Shown: positions 6,751 to 12,770, counted from the stretch's first letter. The stretch: 32,475 nt of DNA from an uncultured Lachnospiraceae bacterium (GCA_937965795.1 CALCMD010000121.1:1-32475), one strand, 5' to 3'. The notes: generated from the letters alone by a model not told the origin. Numbers and translations are program-made.

Positions 6751-6957
6751 CTATCCCGCTTTCTGCGGCTCTACAAAATCTTCAACGTTACATTTCAACA
6801 CCTTTGCAATTTCCACACTAATCTGTAATGACGGGTTTTTTGTCCCCCGCTCTATCTGGCAAAGCATCGCCTGGGAAATCCCTACCACTTCTGCCACATA
6901 TGCCTGAGTCAACTCTAAAGATTCCCGGCGGGCTTTTATCGCTGAACCTATGCTCAT
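6751..6957 (-). CDS. XRE-family HTH regulator (switch A, leftward)
   Basis: The 68-residue protein starts at ATG 6957, which has AGGGGG 8 bases upstream and overlaps the stop of the 29-residue membrane peptide (ATGA); the GTG at 6966 is less likely. Residues 7-60 form a single HTH_3 domain (SLELTQAYVAEVVGISQAML.QIERG), and almost nothing else is present. It ends EPQKAG, shared with the Cro-like protein at 8437. A Cro-like or autoregulatory role at the 7.3-kb promoter region is inferred. Confidence 0.85.
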   Translation of the reverse strand: MSIGSAIKARRESLELTQAYVAEVVGISQAMLCQIERGTKNPSLQISVEIAKVLKCNVEDFVEPQKAG

Positions 6958-7043
6958 TTTTTCCACCCCCTTAAAACGTAAATGATAACCGCTAGATAAA
7001 AGACGACTTCAATTCCCCTGAAAAACCAGTACATGGCCACCAT
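6954..7043 (-). CDS. 29-residue single-pass membrane peptide
   Basis: The ATG at 7043 has GGAGG 8 bases upstream. The sequence MVAMYWFFRGIEVVFYLAVI continues into IYVLRGWKK, a hydrophobic helix with a basic end. The stop codon overlaps the start of the XRE gene (ATGA), so translation is coupled. The size and layout resemble type I toxin-like or small regulatory membrane peptides, but no antisense RNA is demonstrated. Confidence 0.55.
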   Translation of the reverse strand: MVAMYWFFRGIEVVFYLAVIIYVLRGWKK

Positions 7044-7140
7044 GTCCACGACCTCCTTCCTTTAAAATTGTTTTATTTATATTGACAATGAGCCGGATTA
7101 AAGCTATTCTGTAAGTGGGTCGGGGCTTTCGCCCCTTCCC

Positions 7141-7266
7141 TTACTCAATGAGCTTCTTGATGATTTCCATCAGTATCTCAATGAGTTTTAAGATTGCGGT
7201 GATAAGAACTATCGTTTCGAGTGTGTAGTTCTTATCACTTTTTTTGTGCCTGTTCCGGTTGCTCAT
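7141..7266 (-). CDS. 41-residue amphipathic small protein
   Basis: The ATG at 7266 has AGGAGG 9 bases upstream. A basic head (MSNRNRHKKSDKNY) is followed by an uninterrupted Ile/Leu-rich helix (TIVLITAILKLIEILMEIIK). This resembles holin-like toxin peptides found next to phage repressors. It is the first gene after the leftward promoter at 7320-7348. The reading frame contains a perfect 13-bp inverted repeat. Confidence 0.6.
   Translation of the reverse strand: MSNRNRHKKSDKNYTLETIVLITAILKLIEILMEIIKKLIE
7199..7238. repeat. 13-bp perfect inverted repeat inside the 41-residue ORF
   Basis: GTGATAAGAACTA (7199-7211) and TAGTTCTTATCAC (7226-7238) are separated by 14 bases. In the mRNA this gives a stable hairpin within the early codons of the small protein. 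It could slow translation or protect the transcript. Confidence 0.85.
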
Positions 7267-7295
7267 TGCTTTTTACCTCCTGATTTGGTATATTT

Positions 7296-7373
7296 AAGTT
7301 AATCTCTTAACTTGGTTATATTATATCCCACAATTGTTGGATTGTAAATAGTTTTTCCAACTTTTGTTGGATT
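7296..7373 (-). promoter_or_regulatory. Switch A divergent promoter and operators
   Basis: On the minus strand, TTTACA (7343-7348) and TATAAT (7320-7325) are 17 bp apart, a strong leftward promoter. Palindromes CCACAATTGTTGG (7328-7340, inside the spacer) and CCAACTTTTGTTGG (7357-7370) share TTGTTGGATT with a 30-bp offset and are likely sites for an XRE repressor. A third palindrome, AAGTTAA-TCTC-TTAACTT (7296-7313), covers the expected leftward start site. The rightward promoter for 7408 is not obvious; a weak TTATAC lies at 7381. Confidence 0.65.
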
Positions 7374-7407
7374 TTAGCAATTTATACAAAAACAGGAGTT
7401 CAAAACT

Positions 7408-7638
7408 ATGTATAATGCACAACAAACAGCAGAAAAAATCAAACTTCAAGCAAAATCCCAAAATATTCTAATTAAAAATATGTTAGAAGAATGTGACCTA
7501 AGTAAAAATGCTTTATCGTCAATGCTCTCTCGTGGCTCTTGGCTTCAAGCAAACAATCTTGCCAAAATCGCCGACTACCTGGACTGCTCCGTTGACTATC
7601 TCCTCGGCAGGACAGATAACCCTGAGGTGAACAAATGA
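7408..7638 (+). CDS. XRE-family HTH regulator paired with PBECR-like nuclease
   Basis: The 76-residue protein has an HTH_3/HTH_26 domain (residues 15-70; ECDLSKNALSSML, then LAKIADYLDCSVDYLLGRTD). The ATG has CAGGAG about 10 bases upstream. It overlaps the next gene by 4 bases (ATGA). It probably represses the divergent leftward operon and, if the pair is toxin-antitoxin-like, may also bind or repress the downstream nuclease. The partner relation is inferred from the overlap. Confidence 0.88.
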   Translation: MYNAQQTAEKIKLQAKSQNILIKNMLEECDLSKNALSSMLSRGSWLQANNLAKIADYLDCSVDYLLGRTDNPEVNK

Positions 7639-8006
7639 TCGTTGGTGTTGTTTCAGAAACTATTAAAAATATGCTTGGTATTCCCTCTTCTAGTGATAAT
7701 ACTATCTATATGGGAGCAACCAATATATCTCATATGGAGACTTCACATCCAGCAGATTACGCCAAGTATAAAAATCAAATTCGCAACATCCTTGCTCATC
7801 CTGATTACGTTGGCTTGAACCCTAAAGACGGTTCTATTGAGTATGTCAAATCCTTTGTTATTGATGATGAATATGTTAAGGTTGCCGTTCGTGTTTCTTC
7901 TGGTGGCAGATACTATGCACGTTCCATTTATGTATTAAACAAACGGAGGGTCGAAAACTTTATTAAAAAAGGTACTCTTAAAAAAGTTGACATTTTGGAA
8001 AACTGA
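7635..8006 (+). CDS. PBECR-like (Barnase/EndoU/ColicinE5/RelE fold) nuclease domain protein
   Basis: The 123-residue protein matches the phage-encoded BECR-fold pattern: IYMGATNISHMETSHP, a helix, ILAHPDYVGLNP, then beta strands EYVKSF, EYVKVAVRVS, YYARSIYVLN and a basic end. His, Lys and Arg residues suitable for metal-independent RNA cleavage are present in those strands. In phages such domains act on host RNA, often inside large polyvalent proteins. Here the domain stands alone behind an HTH gene with ATGA overlap, as in toxin-antitoxin pairs. Whether PBECR3 or PBECR2 is the correct subfamily I cannot say. A perfect promoter for the downstream RNA lies in its last codons. Confidence 0.72.
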   Translation: MIVGVVSETIKNMLGIPSSSDNTIYMGATNISHMETSHPADYAKYKNQIRNILAHPDYVGLNPKDGSIEYVKSFVIDDEYVKVAVRVSSGGRYYARSIYVLNKRRVENFIKKGTLKKVDILEN

Positions 8007-8015
8007 ACGTATAAT
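7987..8015 (+). promoter_or_regulatory. Perfect consensus promoter at the end of the nuclease gene
   Basis: TTGACA (7987-7992), a 17-bp spacer and TATAAT (8010-8015) match the housekeeping sigma consensus at all positions. Transcription would start at about 8022 and read through the candidate RNA at 8021-8137. No protein gene follows on this strand before 8842. Confidence 0.75.
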
Positions 8016-8020
8016 ATAAC

Positions 8021-8137
8021 CAAGTAAATAATATACTTGTTAGTAAGTTATAAGAATTTGAGGACGGAACGGGCAGCCGTCGCCCTTGTTGGAGATGTGG
8101 GAGTGTCACCCCACCTTATTCTTATAACTTTTTTTCT
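8021..8137 (+). ncRNA. Candidate structured small RNA ending in an intrinsic terminator
   Basis: The outer stem is a perfect 13 bp, AAGTTATAAGAAT (8045-8057) with ATTCTTATAACTT (8118-8130), directly followed by T7. Within it lie GGGC/GCCC (8071-8074, 8082-8085), or alternatively GACGG/CCGTC (8063-8067, 8077-8081), and GTGGG/CCCAC (8097-8101, 8110-8114). A smaller 5' hairpin, CAAGTA/TACTTG (8021-8026, 8034-8039), may begin the RNA. It has a consensus promoter of its own and no ORF, and it lies just after the PBECR-like gene. It does not match any RNA class I can name. Confidence 0.6.
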
Positions 8138-8162
8138 TGCATCAACCGCCGTCTTCCTCCCC

Positions 8163-8422
8163 CTATGCTGCCGTTGAGTTATCACTTTCCAGCAGGCACT
8201 CCAAACGATAATTTAGCCATAAGCAGCATATGCTGTAGGAAAGAGCATGAACAAGGTCGGAAATGGTTCCCGACACACTCTTATTGAATACCTGAGATGC
8301 TGGATACACCGCCCAGCCGTTTATGTTCTTTTTTGTTATAGAACTTTGTGAAGCTCTTTCTATGTCGCAGAACACCACTCACGAATAGATTCTTCGACGC
8401 AATCATTATTATAATCTTCCAT
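8163..8422 (-). pseudogene. Split small gene downstream of the Cro-like gene
   Basis: An ATG at 8422 with GGAGGG upstream opens a 20-codon frame that stops at 8360. A second frame (71 codons, GTG at 8378) overlaps it, runs to 8163 and has no binding site of its own. A single frameshift would join them into about an 85-residue protein with a hydrophobic middle (YSICCLWLNYRLECLLE). I infer a frameshifted gene or a sequencing slip. Function is unknown. Confidence 0.45.
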
Positions 8423-8436
8423 TATGTTTCACCCTC

Positions 8437-8685
8437 CTATCCCGCTTTCTGCGGCTTACTCTCTTTATCTACTTTGTCGCTTGACTCAGTTTCGAACAAT
8501 GTGTTCGCATCTACTCCCAGCGTAACAGCAAGTCGAAAAATATCTGTATCCTTTATTACCTTTCTCCCTTTTAACATGTCATTGAATTGTTGCTTCGAGT
8601 ATCCCGCTTTTTCAGCTATTGCGCATTGCTTAAGACATCTATCCTTGATGATTTTCGATACATTGTTTGCTACAATTGATTTCAA
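8437..8685 (-). CDS. Cro-like XRE regulator (switch B, leftward)
   Basis: The 82-residue protein starts at TTG 8685, with AGGAGG 7 bases upstream; no ATG is available. Residues 9-62 form an HTH domain (CLKQCAIAEKAGYSKQQFNDML) like those of phage Cro/Cox-type proteins. The C-terminal 20 residues are charged, ending KPQKAG. It is divergent from the S24 repressor, with operators in between, so it is the likely lytic or early regulator of the pair. Confidence 0.85.
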   Translation of the reverse strand: MKSIVANNVSKIIKDRCLKQCAIAEKAGYSKQQFNDMLKGRKVIKDTDIFRLAVTLGVDANTLFETESSDKVDKESKPQKAG

Positions 8686-8702
8686 ATCTTCACCTCCTAT
8701 CC

Positions 8703-8817
8703 CTCAAGTTTCTTGAGTTTACGTATATGCTACATCATGTTTCTTTAGTTGTCAATACATTTTTCTAAACTTTCTTGAGTTTTTGTATTTACTTTGCAAT
8801 ATTTTTGATGTATAGTG
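8703..8817. promoter_or_regulatory. Switch B operators and divergent promoters
   Basis: Three 15-bp sites lie exactly 31 bp apart: CTCAAGTTTCTTGAG (8703-8717, perfect palindrome), ATCATGTTTCTTTAG (8734-8748) and CTAAACTTTCTTGAG (8765-8779). The leftward promoter is TTGACA (8750-8755, minus) - 17 bp - TAGCAT (8727-8732), with the middle site inside its spacer. A rightward promoter, TTTACT - 17 bp - TATAGT (-10 at 8812-8817), serves the S24 repressor. The layout is that of a lambdoid-type switch. Confidence 0.75.
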
Positions 8818-8841
8818 AATATATAGAAACGAGGTGATTAT

Positions 8842-9588
8842 ATGGGGATAGGATATAGAATCAAAGAAGCAAGAGAACAATTAGGATTGACTCAAACAGA
8901 ACTTGGTAAAATGGTTGGTGTCACCGGATCAGCAATAACTAACTATGAAAAAGAAACAAGCCATCCCAAAGAACAAATAATATATAAATTAATGGAAACG
9001 CTTAATGTCGATGCGAATTATTTATTTCAGGACGTTGTACATCTACCCAAGATAGAAAACAATATTACGCTTTCTGAATATGAACATATTAAAAAATACC
9101 GCTCCCTTGACCCCTACGGCCAGGAAACGGTAAATATAGTATTAGAACGAGAGGCTTCCAGAGTGTCCGCTCTGAATAAGAAAGACTCCCGTATAAAAGA
9201 ACTGGAAGCCATCAACGCCCTGCCCCCTGCTCCACGGCGCATTTACACTTACCTTCACAAGATAGCGGCTGCCGGAGTTGGGTTCTACTTTGACGATATT
9301 CCCACCGATACCATCGAAGCCCCATACCGGGAAAATGCTGACTTTATCGTTGGGGTAAATGGCGACAGCATGGAGCCGACGTATTCCAATGGCGATTTGG
9401 TATATGTGGAAAAATGCCAGATTGTAGAACCTGGTGAAATCGGTATCTTCATGGTAAACAGCGAATGCTTTATTAAAGAAGCCGGACACGATGAACTTAT
9501 CTCTCACAACCCAAAATACAAACCCATTCCGGGAACCGAACATATTATTTGTGTAGGTAGAGTTTTGGGGAAGGTGAATACAGATTAA
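8842..9588 (+). CDS. CI/LexA-like repressor: XRE HTH plus S24 autoprotease
   Basis: The protein has 248 residues. Residues 6-60 form an XRE HTH (LGLTQTELGKMVGVTGSAITNYE). A linker with a helical segment follows, and residues 130-245 form an S24 peptidase domain with Ala144-Gly145 as the candidate self-cleavage site, Ser176 in GDSMEP and Lys212 in FIKE. Such repressors keep a prophage silent and cleave themselves when RecA filaments form, so SOS induction of this element is expected. The ATG has GAGGTGA upstream. It is transcribed in the same direction as the integrase, towards the element's right end. Confidence 0.93.
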   Translation: MGIGYRIKEAREQLGLTQTELGKMVGVTGSAITNYEKETSHPKEQIIYKLMETLNVDANYLFQDVVHLPKIENNITLSEYEHIKKYRSLDPYGQETVNIVLEREASRVSALNKKDSRIKELEAINALPPAPRRIYTYLHKIAAAGVGFYFDDIPTDTIEAPYRENADFIVGVNGDSMEPTYSNGDLVYVEKCQIVEPGEIGIFMVNSECFIKEAGHDELISHNPKYKPIPGTEHIICVGRVLGKVNTD

Positions 9589-9652
9589 ACTGCTCCGGCG
9601 TTTTAAATACATCCCCGGAGAGAATACTTATATCAGAAAGGAGATCTTTATT

Positions 9653-9925
9653 ATGATGTATCCATTTATGACCCTTAACGATGACACGGAAATTACCCAT
9701 TCCGAGATGAAGGCAGACGGAAAAGTAAAAGTGTATATCGAAACCCCGGATATCAACGACGGCTTTCATAATGCTACTTGCTGGCTTCCCGATTACAAAT
9801 GGGAAGATATTGTCGGCTACTCCGAGACCGAAATGGCTTACTTTAAGCAGCTAATACAGAATAACGCCCATCTCATCATAGAATTCTCTCAGGAAGGGGG
9901 AATCTTGAATGCCGCAAATTCTTAG
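9653..9925 (+). CDS. 90-residue hypothetical partner of the DUF4160 protein
   Basis: The ATG at 9653 has AAAGGAG 9 bases upstream. The chain is a small alpha/beta domain (KADGKVKVYIETPD ... ATCWLPDYKWEDIVGY). It overlaps the DUF4160 gene by 17 bases, so the two are probably made together. DUF4160 proteins are often followed or preceded by a DUF2442-like partner; I see only weak resemblance to that here. Confidence 0.65.
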   Translation: MMYPFMTLNDDTEITHSEMKADGKVKVYIETPDINDGFHNATCWLPDYKWEDIVGYSETEMAYFKQLIQNNAHLIIEFSQEGGILNAANS

Positions 9926-10187
9926 GATTGGCCCTTATATTGTATATTTCTGGTCAAACGAAAGCGACCCCCTTGAGCCTGTCCACGTCCATATTGCCGA
10001 AGGGCGCGCCACATCCAACGCTACAAAGCTCTGGATTACCCGGACCGGGAAAGTAGTTCTTTGTAATAATAATTCAAAAATCCCGTCTCGTGTGCTGACT
10101 AAGGTAATAAGAGTCATCGAAGCGAATAGCGCTGATATTATTGAAAAGTGGCTGAGTTGTTTCGGAGAAATAAGATATTTCTGTTAA
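9909..10187 (+). CDS. DUF4160 family protein
   Basis: The 92-residue protein carries the family signature: ILRIGPYIVYFWSNE, then EPVHVHIAEGRA with conserved His residues, then TKLWI and a C-terminal helix. The family's biochemical role is not known. It often occurs as a small two-gene pair on mobile elements and has been suggested to be toxin-antitoxin-like. A minus-oriented terminator follows the gene. I infer an accessory cargo pair of the element between the repressor and the integrase. Confidence 0.85.
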   Translation: MPQILRIGPYIVYFWSNESDPLEPVHVHIAEGRATSNATKLWITRTGKVVLCNNNSKIPSRVLTKVIRVIEANSADIIEKWLSCFGEIRYFC

Positions 10188-10220
10188 AAATAAAAACCGC
10201 CCCGGCGCCAACCGGAACGG
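10188..10220 (-). terminator. Leftward intrinsic terminator before the integrase gene
   Basis: On the minus strand, CCGTTCCGG (10212-10220) pairs with CCGGGGCGG (10197-10205) through two G-U pairs and is followed by TTTTTATTTTT. In the plus direction the pairing has mismatches and there is no T-tract. It would stop transcription entering the element from the right side. Confidence 0.6.
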
Positions 10221-10353
10221 CTTCCATAGATTTAACCTGTCAACATCAACGGATGACTTGCTAAATCCGCTCTCAGGTAGATTATAGCACGTTATCCTTG
10301 AAGTTCATAGGGTAATTTTTTTATACCTATTTTACACAAAGGAGGGTGCTTTT

Positions 10354-11502
10354 ATGGCAAAACGTAAGAAATATCCAAAACTTCCCAATGGCTTCGGCTC
10401 CATCAAGTATCTTGGCCGGAACCGCCGCAACCCTTACGGCGTCTATCCGCCCTGCCAGGAATTTACCCTTGATGGCGTGCCAGTTACCCGGAAAGCCCTG
10501 TGCTACGTAGATGACTGGATGAAGGGCTTTGCCGTTCTGACCGCTTATCAGGCCGGAACATATACGCCAGGCATGGAGAGCAGTCTGGGCGTCTCTTCCG
10601 GGAATGCTCCGGAACTTGGCGCCCTTGCCCGGCGTATCCTTGCCGACTACAGCCGAATGAAGGACGCCACAGAGGACGTATCCAAAAAAAAGACATTTGC
10701 AGAAGTATATGAAGATTTCTACCGGCACAAGTTCGAAGAAGATAAGAGCCGTATATATTCAAAATCTTCTATGAATTCCTGCAAGTCCGCATTCCGGAAC
10801 TGTGCCGCTCTCCACGACAGGGTGTTCGCAGACCTGAGATACCCTGATCTCCAAAAGGTCGTAGACGACTGCCCGCTCAAGCACTCCAGTCTTGAGCTGA
10901 TCGTCTCTCTGATACGCCAGATGTACGAATACGCCCTGATTTATGAGATCGTTGATAAAGATTACTCTTCCGCTGTGAAAATCAAAATACAGGACGACGA
11001 CGAGCATGGGGAGCCCTTTACCCAGAACGATCTTTCTATCCTCTGGAAGAATAAACAAAATCCGGTTGTTGAAATGCTGCTGATCATGTGTTATTCCGGC
11101 TACCGCATTACGGCTTACAAAACATTGAAAGTCGATCTTAAAGAAAAATATTTTCAGGGCGGTGTGAAAACCGTTTCCGGAAAGAACCGCATTGTCCCCA
11201 TTCACTCCGCTGTCCTTCCGCTTGTAAAGAATCGGCTCAAGGTCCAGGGGTGTCTGATTCGCAATGTCAGCGCATTCAGGGCCGACATGTATTCCACCCT
11301 CGAAAAACTCGGCATCAAAAGGCACACGCCCCATGACTGCCGACACACGTTCTCCGCCCTCTGCGAAAAGTATGGCGTAAATGAAAATGACCGGAAACGC
11401 ATGATGGGACATTCCTTCGGCAGCGACATCACGAACGGGATCTATGGACACCGCACCACCGAGGAATTGAGGACGGAAATCGAAAAGATTCCGGGCGGTT
11501 AA
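10354..11502 (+). CDS. int: Tyrosine integrase of the element
   Basis: The protein has 382 residues. It has a short basic arm-binding N-terminus (residues 1-40), a core-binding domain at about 113-205, and a catalytic domain at about 220-375. Arg251 (SGYRITAYKTL), Lys277 (SGKNR), His327-xx-Arg330 (PHDCRH), His353 (MMGHS) and Tyr364 (NGIYGH) form the full R-K-H-R-H-Y set, so the enzyme should be active. The ATG has AAAGGAGGG upstream. It integrates and excises the element at att sites, probably just beyond its 3' end. The Arg box has Ala instead of the usual Glu after Arg-Ile-Thr. Confidence 0.95.
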   Translation: MAKRKKYPKLPNGFGSIKYLGRNRRNPYGVYPPCQEFTLDGVPVTRKALCYVDDWMKGFAVLTAYQAGTYTPGMESSLGVSSGNAPELGALARRILADYSRMKDATEDVSKKKTFAEVYEDFYRHKFEEDKSRIYSKSSMNSCKSAFRNCAALHDRVFADLRYPDLQKVVDDCPLKHSSLELIVSLIRQMYEYALIYEIVDKDYSSAVKIKIQDDDEHGEPFTQNDLSILWKNKQNPVVEMLLIMCYSGYRITAYKTLKVDLKEKYFQGGVKTVSGKNRIVPIHSAVLPLVKNRLKVQGCLIRNVSAFRADMYSTLEKLGIKRHTPHDCRHTFSALCEKYGVNENDRKRMMGHSFGSDITNGIYGHRTTEELRTEIEKIPGG

Positions 11503-11704
11503 TTTGTTGCTAATGTGTTGCTAACCGTTCACAATTATTCGTGTTTTTAACCGTTCTTTTTTGTTCAGGTAGAACCCTTAAAAGTGGCTTGTTTCCGGGC
11601 TTTTTCGCGATTTTTCCTTTAAATCCGGGCACTCTCAAAAATCTTAAATTTTTAAAATTCCCTTAAAATTGTAAACTTTTGTTCACAAAATACCGTGGCA
11701 TAAG
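11503..11704. other. Probable attachment-site region, right end of the element
   Basis: There is no gene in these 200 bases. Just after the integrase stop lie TTGCTAATGTG-TTGCTAACCG, a pair of TTGCTAA repeats, and two copies of AACCGTTC (11522-11529 and 11550-11557), which could be integrase arm sites. The following 100 bases are AT-rich. I expect attR between here and the Hsp20 terminator, but without the left end in the window the core sequence cannot be named. Confidence 0.35.
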
Positions 11705-11731
11705 AAAAAGCCCGGAGCCGGGCAGTTTTTA
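11705..11731 (-). terminator. Intrinsic terminator of hsp20
   Basis: On the minus strand, GCCCG-GCTC-CGGGC is followed by TTTTTCTT, 56 bases after the Hsp20 stop. A-residues on the other side make it possibly bidirectional. Confidence 0.75.
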
Positions 11732-11786
11732 CACTGCGCCCTACTCCGGGCCATATCATGGATTCCTTTCTATACTAAATAAGCCG

Positions 11787-12263
11787 TTATCCCTCGATAG
11801 CGATATATTTCTTTTCTTCGACCTCCGGCTTTTTCTTCTCCGCTTTCGGAATGCTCAGCTTCAATACCCCGCTTTCATATTTGGCATGGATATCTTCCTG
11901 TTTCATATCCTCACCAACATAGAAAGATCTGCTCATGCTGCCAGCATAGCGCTCCCGGCGGACGAATTTTCCTGTTTCCTTTTCTTTCTGATCTTTGTCA
12001 AACCCCTTTGCAGCGCTGATTACAAGATATCCGTCTTTCAGTTCCAGGGAAAGTTCTTCTTTCCTGAAGCCTGGCAGGTCAATATCTACCTCGTAGTGGT
12101 CGTCATGCTCCTGCACATCTGTTTTCATCATGTTCGCCGCATGGCGTCCATACAAATTCCGCTCTGCTTTCCGCATCGCTTTATCGTTAAAGGATGGGAA
12201 ATCAAAAAAGTCATCAAAGAAATCATCAAATAAGTTTTCTCCAAAAATGCTCGGTGTCATCAT
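11787..12263 (-). CDS. hsp20: Small heat shock protein, Hsp20/alpha-crystallin
   Basis: The protein has 158 residues. It has an N-terminal Phe/Asp-rich arm (ENLFDDFFDDFFDF), an alpha-crystallin domain at about 47-140 (VDIDLPGFRKEELSLELKDG, GVLKLSIPK), and a short C-terminal tail with the IAI motif used for oligomer contacts. It holds unfolding proteins in a refoldable state for ATP-dependent chaperones. A CIRCE element overlaps its promoter, so HrcA repression and heat induction are expected. The second ATG could also be the start. Confidence 0.95.
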   Translation of the reverse strand: MMTPSIFGENLFDDFFDDFFDFPSFNDKAMRKAERNLYGRHAANMMKTDVQEHDDHYEVDIDLPGFRKEELSLELKDGYLVISAAKGFDKDQKEKETGKFVRRERYAGSMSRSFYVGEDMKQEDIHAKYESGVLKLSIPKAEKKKPEVEEKKYIAIEG

Positions 12264-12379
12264 AAGTCATCGCTCCTTTTCCTAATTAAAATGATTTGTT
12301 AACCGGAACTGGGGATGATCGGGAAGAAGCCGGAACCTCTGACTGGTTCCTTTCTTTCCTTCTCCTTTGTTCTATCTGT

Positions 12380-12430
12380 GTTATAACACATTTATTAGCA
12401 CTCGTCAATAGAGAGTGCTAATAAATGTGT
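12380..12430 (-). promoter_or_regulatory. CIRCE operator overlapping the hsp20 promoter
   Basis: TTAGCACTC (12395-12403), a 9-base spacer and GAGTGCTAA (12413-12421) form a perfect CIRCE. The palindrome continues outward to 18-bp perfect arms (12386-12403 and 12413-12430). On the minus strand TTGACG (12403-12408) - 17 bp - TATAAC (12380-12385) is the promoter, so HrcA would block RNA polymerase directly. Confidence 0.95.
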
Positions 12431-12469
12431 GAACTTTCTGTGAACATTCATGCCCGCAAAGCAAAACTT

Positions 12470-12679
12470 TCACTTCGCATTTGCTTTTCTTTTTTTCCAG
12501 GTTTGATATGAAATATGATACAGTTTTGCCATTTTCTTTGACTGATAAATATCAGGAACTGTTTCATCCGTCTCCCACTTGGAGACCGTTTGTCTGCTTA
12601 CACCAAGTTTTTCAGCGACAACTTCTTGTGATAAGCCGCATTTTTTTCTTGCATGGAACAAACTATTACCTAAATTCAT
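12470..12679 (-). CDS. Short XRE regulator, probably truncated
   Basis: The 69-residue protein has a classic HTH at residues 6-58 (KCGLSQEVVAEKLGVSRQTVSKWET). It ends shortly after the domain with YQTWKKRKANAK, whereas relatives usually continue with a DELIEFD-like segment. I infer a truncated or frameshifted C-terminus with the DNA-binding part intact. The ATG has GGAGGG 8 bases upstream. A palindrome around its -10 region suggests autoregulation. Confidence 0.8.
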   Translation of the reverse strand: MNLGNSLFHARKKCGLSQEVVAEKLGVSRQTVSKWETDETVPDIYQSKKMAKLYHISYQTWKKRKANAK

Positions 12680-12693
12680 GGAAATCCCTCCCC

Positions 12694-12724
12694 GTCAATT
12701 AATATCTCCATTATAATAATTGAC
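12694..12724 (-). promoter_or_regulatory. Inverted repeat enclosing the XRE gene's -10 box
   Basis: GTCAATTA (12694-12701) and TAATTGAC (12717-12724) are 8-bp perfect arms around a TATAAT read on the minus strand. It is a likely autoregulatory operator of the 12470 regulator. Confidence 0.55.
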
Positions 12725-12770
12725 AAAACAAAATTCTACCAAGTATGTTTTACATATTTGCCCGATAAGT

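Noticed and set aside
7123..7140. Hairpin GGGGC-GAAA-GCCCC after the 41-residue ORF as a terminator
   Set aside because: No T-tract follows on the minus strand and the membrane-peptide gene continues downstream in the same direction; it may be structure only.
8063..8085. H-type pseudoknot in the candidate RNA (GACGG/CCGTC with GGGC/GCCC)
   Set aside because: The two 3' strands are adjacent with no loop between them, so both helices cannot form together; treated as alternatives.
10759..11451. 230-codon minus frame opposite the integrase
   Set aside because: Shadow of a gene with a complete catalytic residue set; no SD or family resemblance.
1..11502. Complete tailed prophage or conjugative element
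   Set aside because: No terminase, portal, capsid, tail, relaxase, coupling protein or T4SS gene is in the window; the left side is cut, so they could lie outside.
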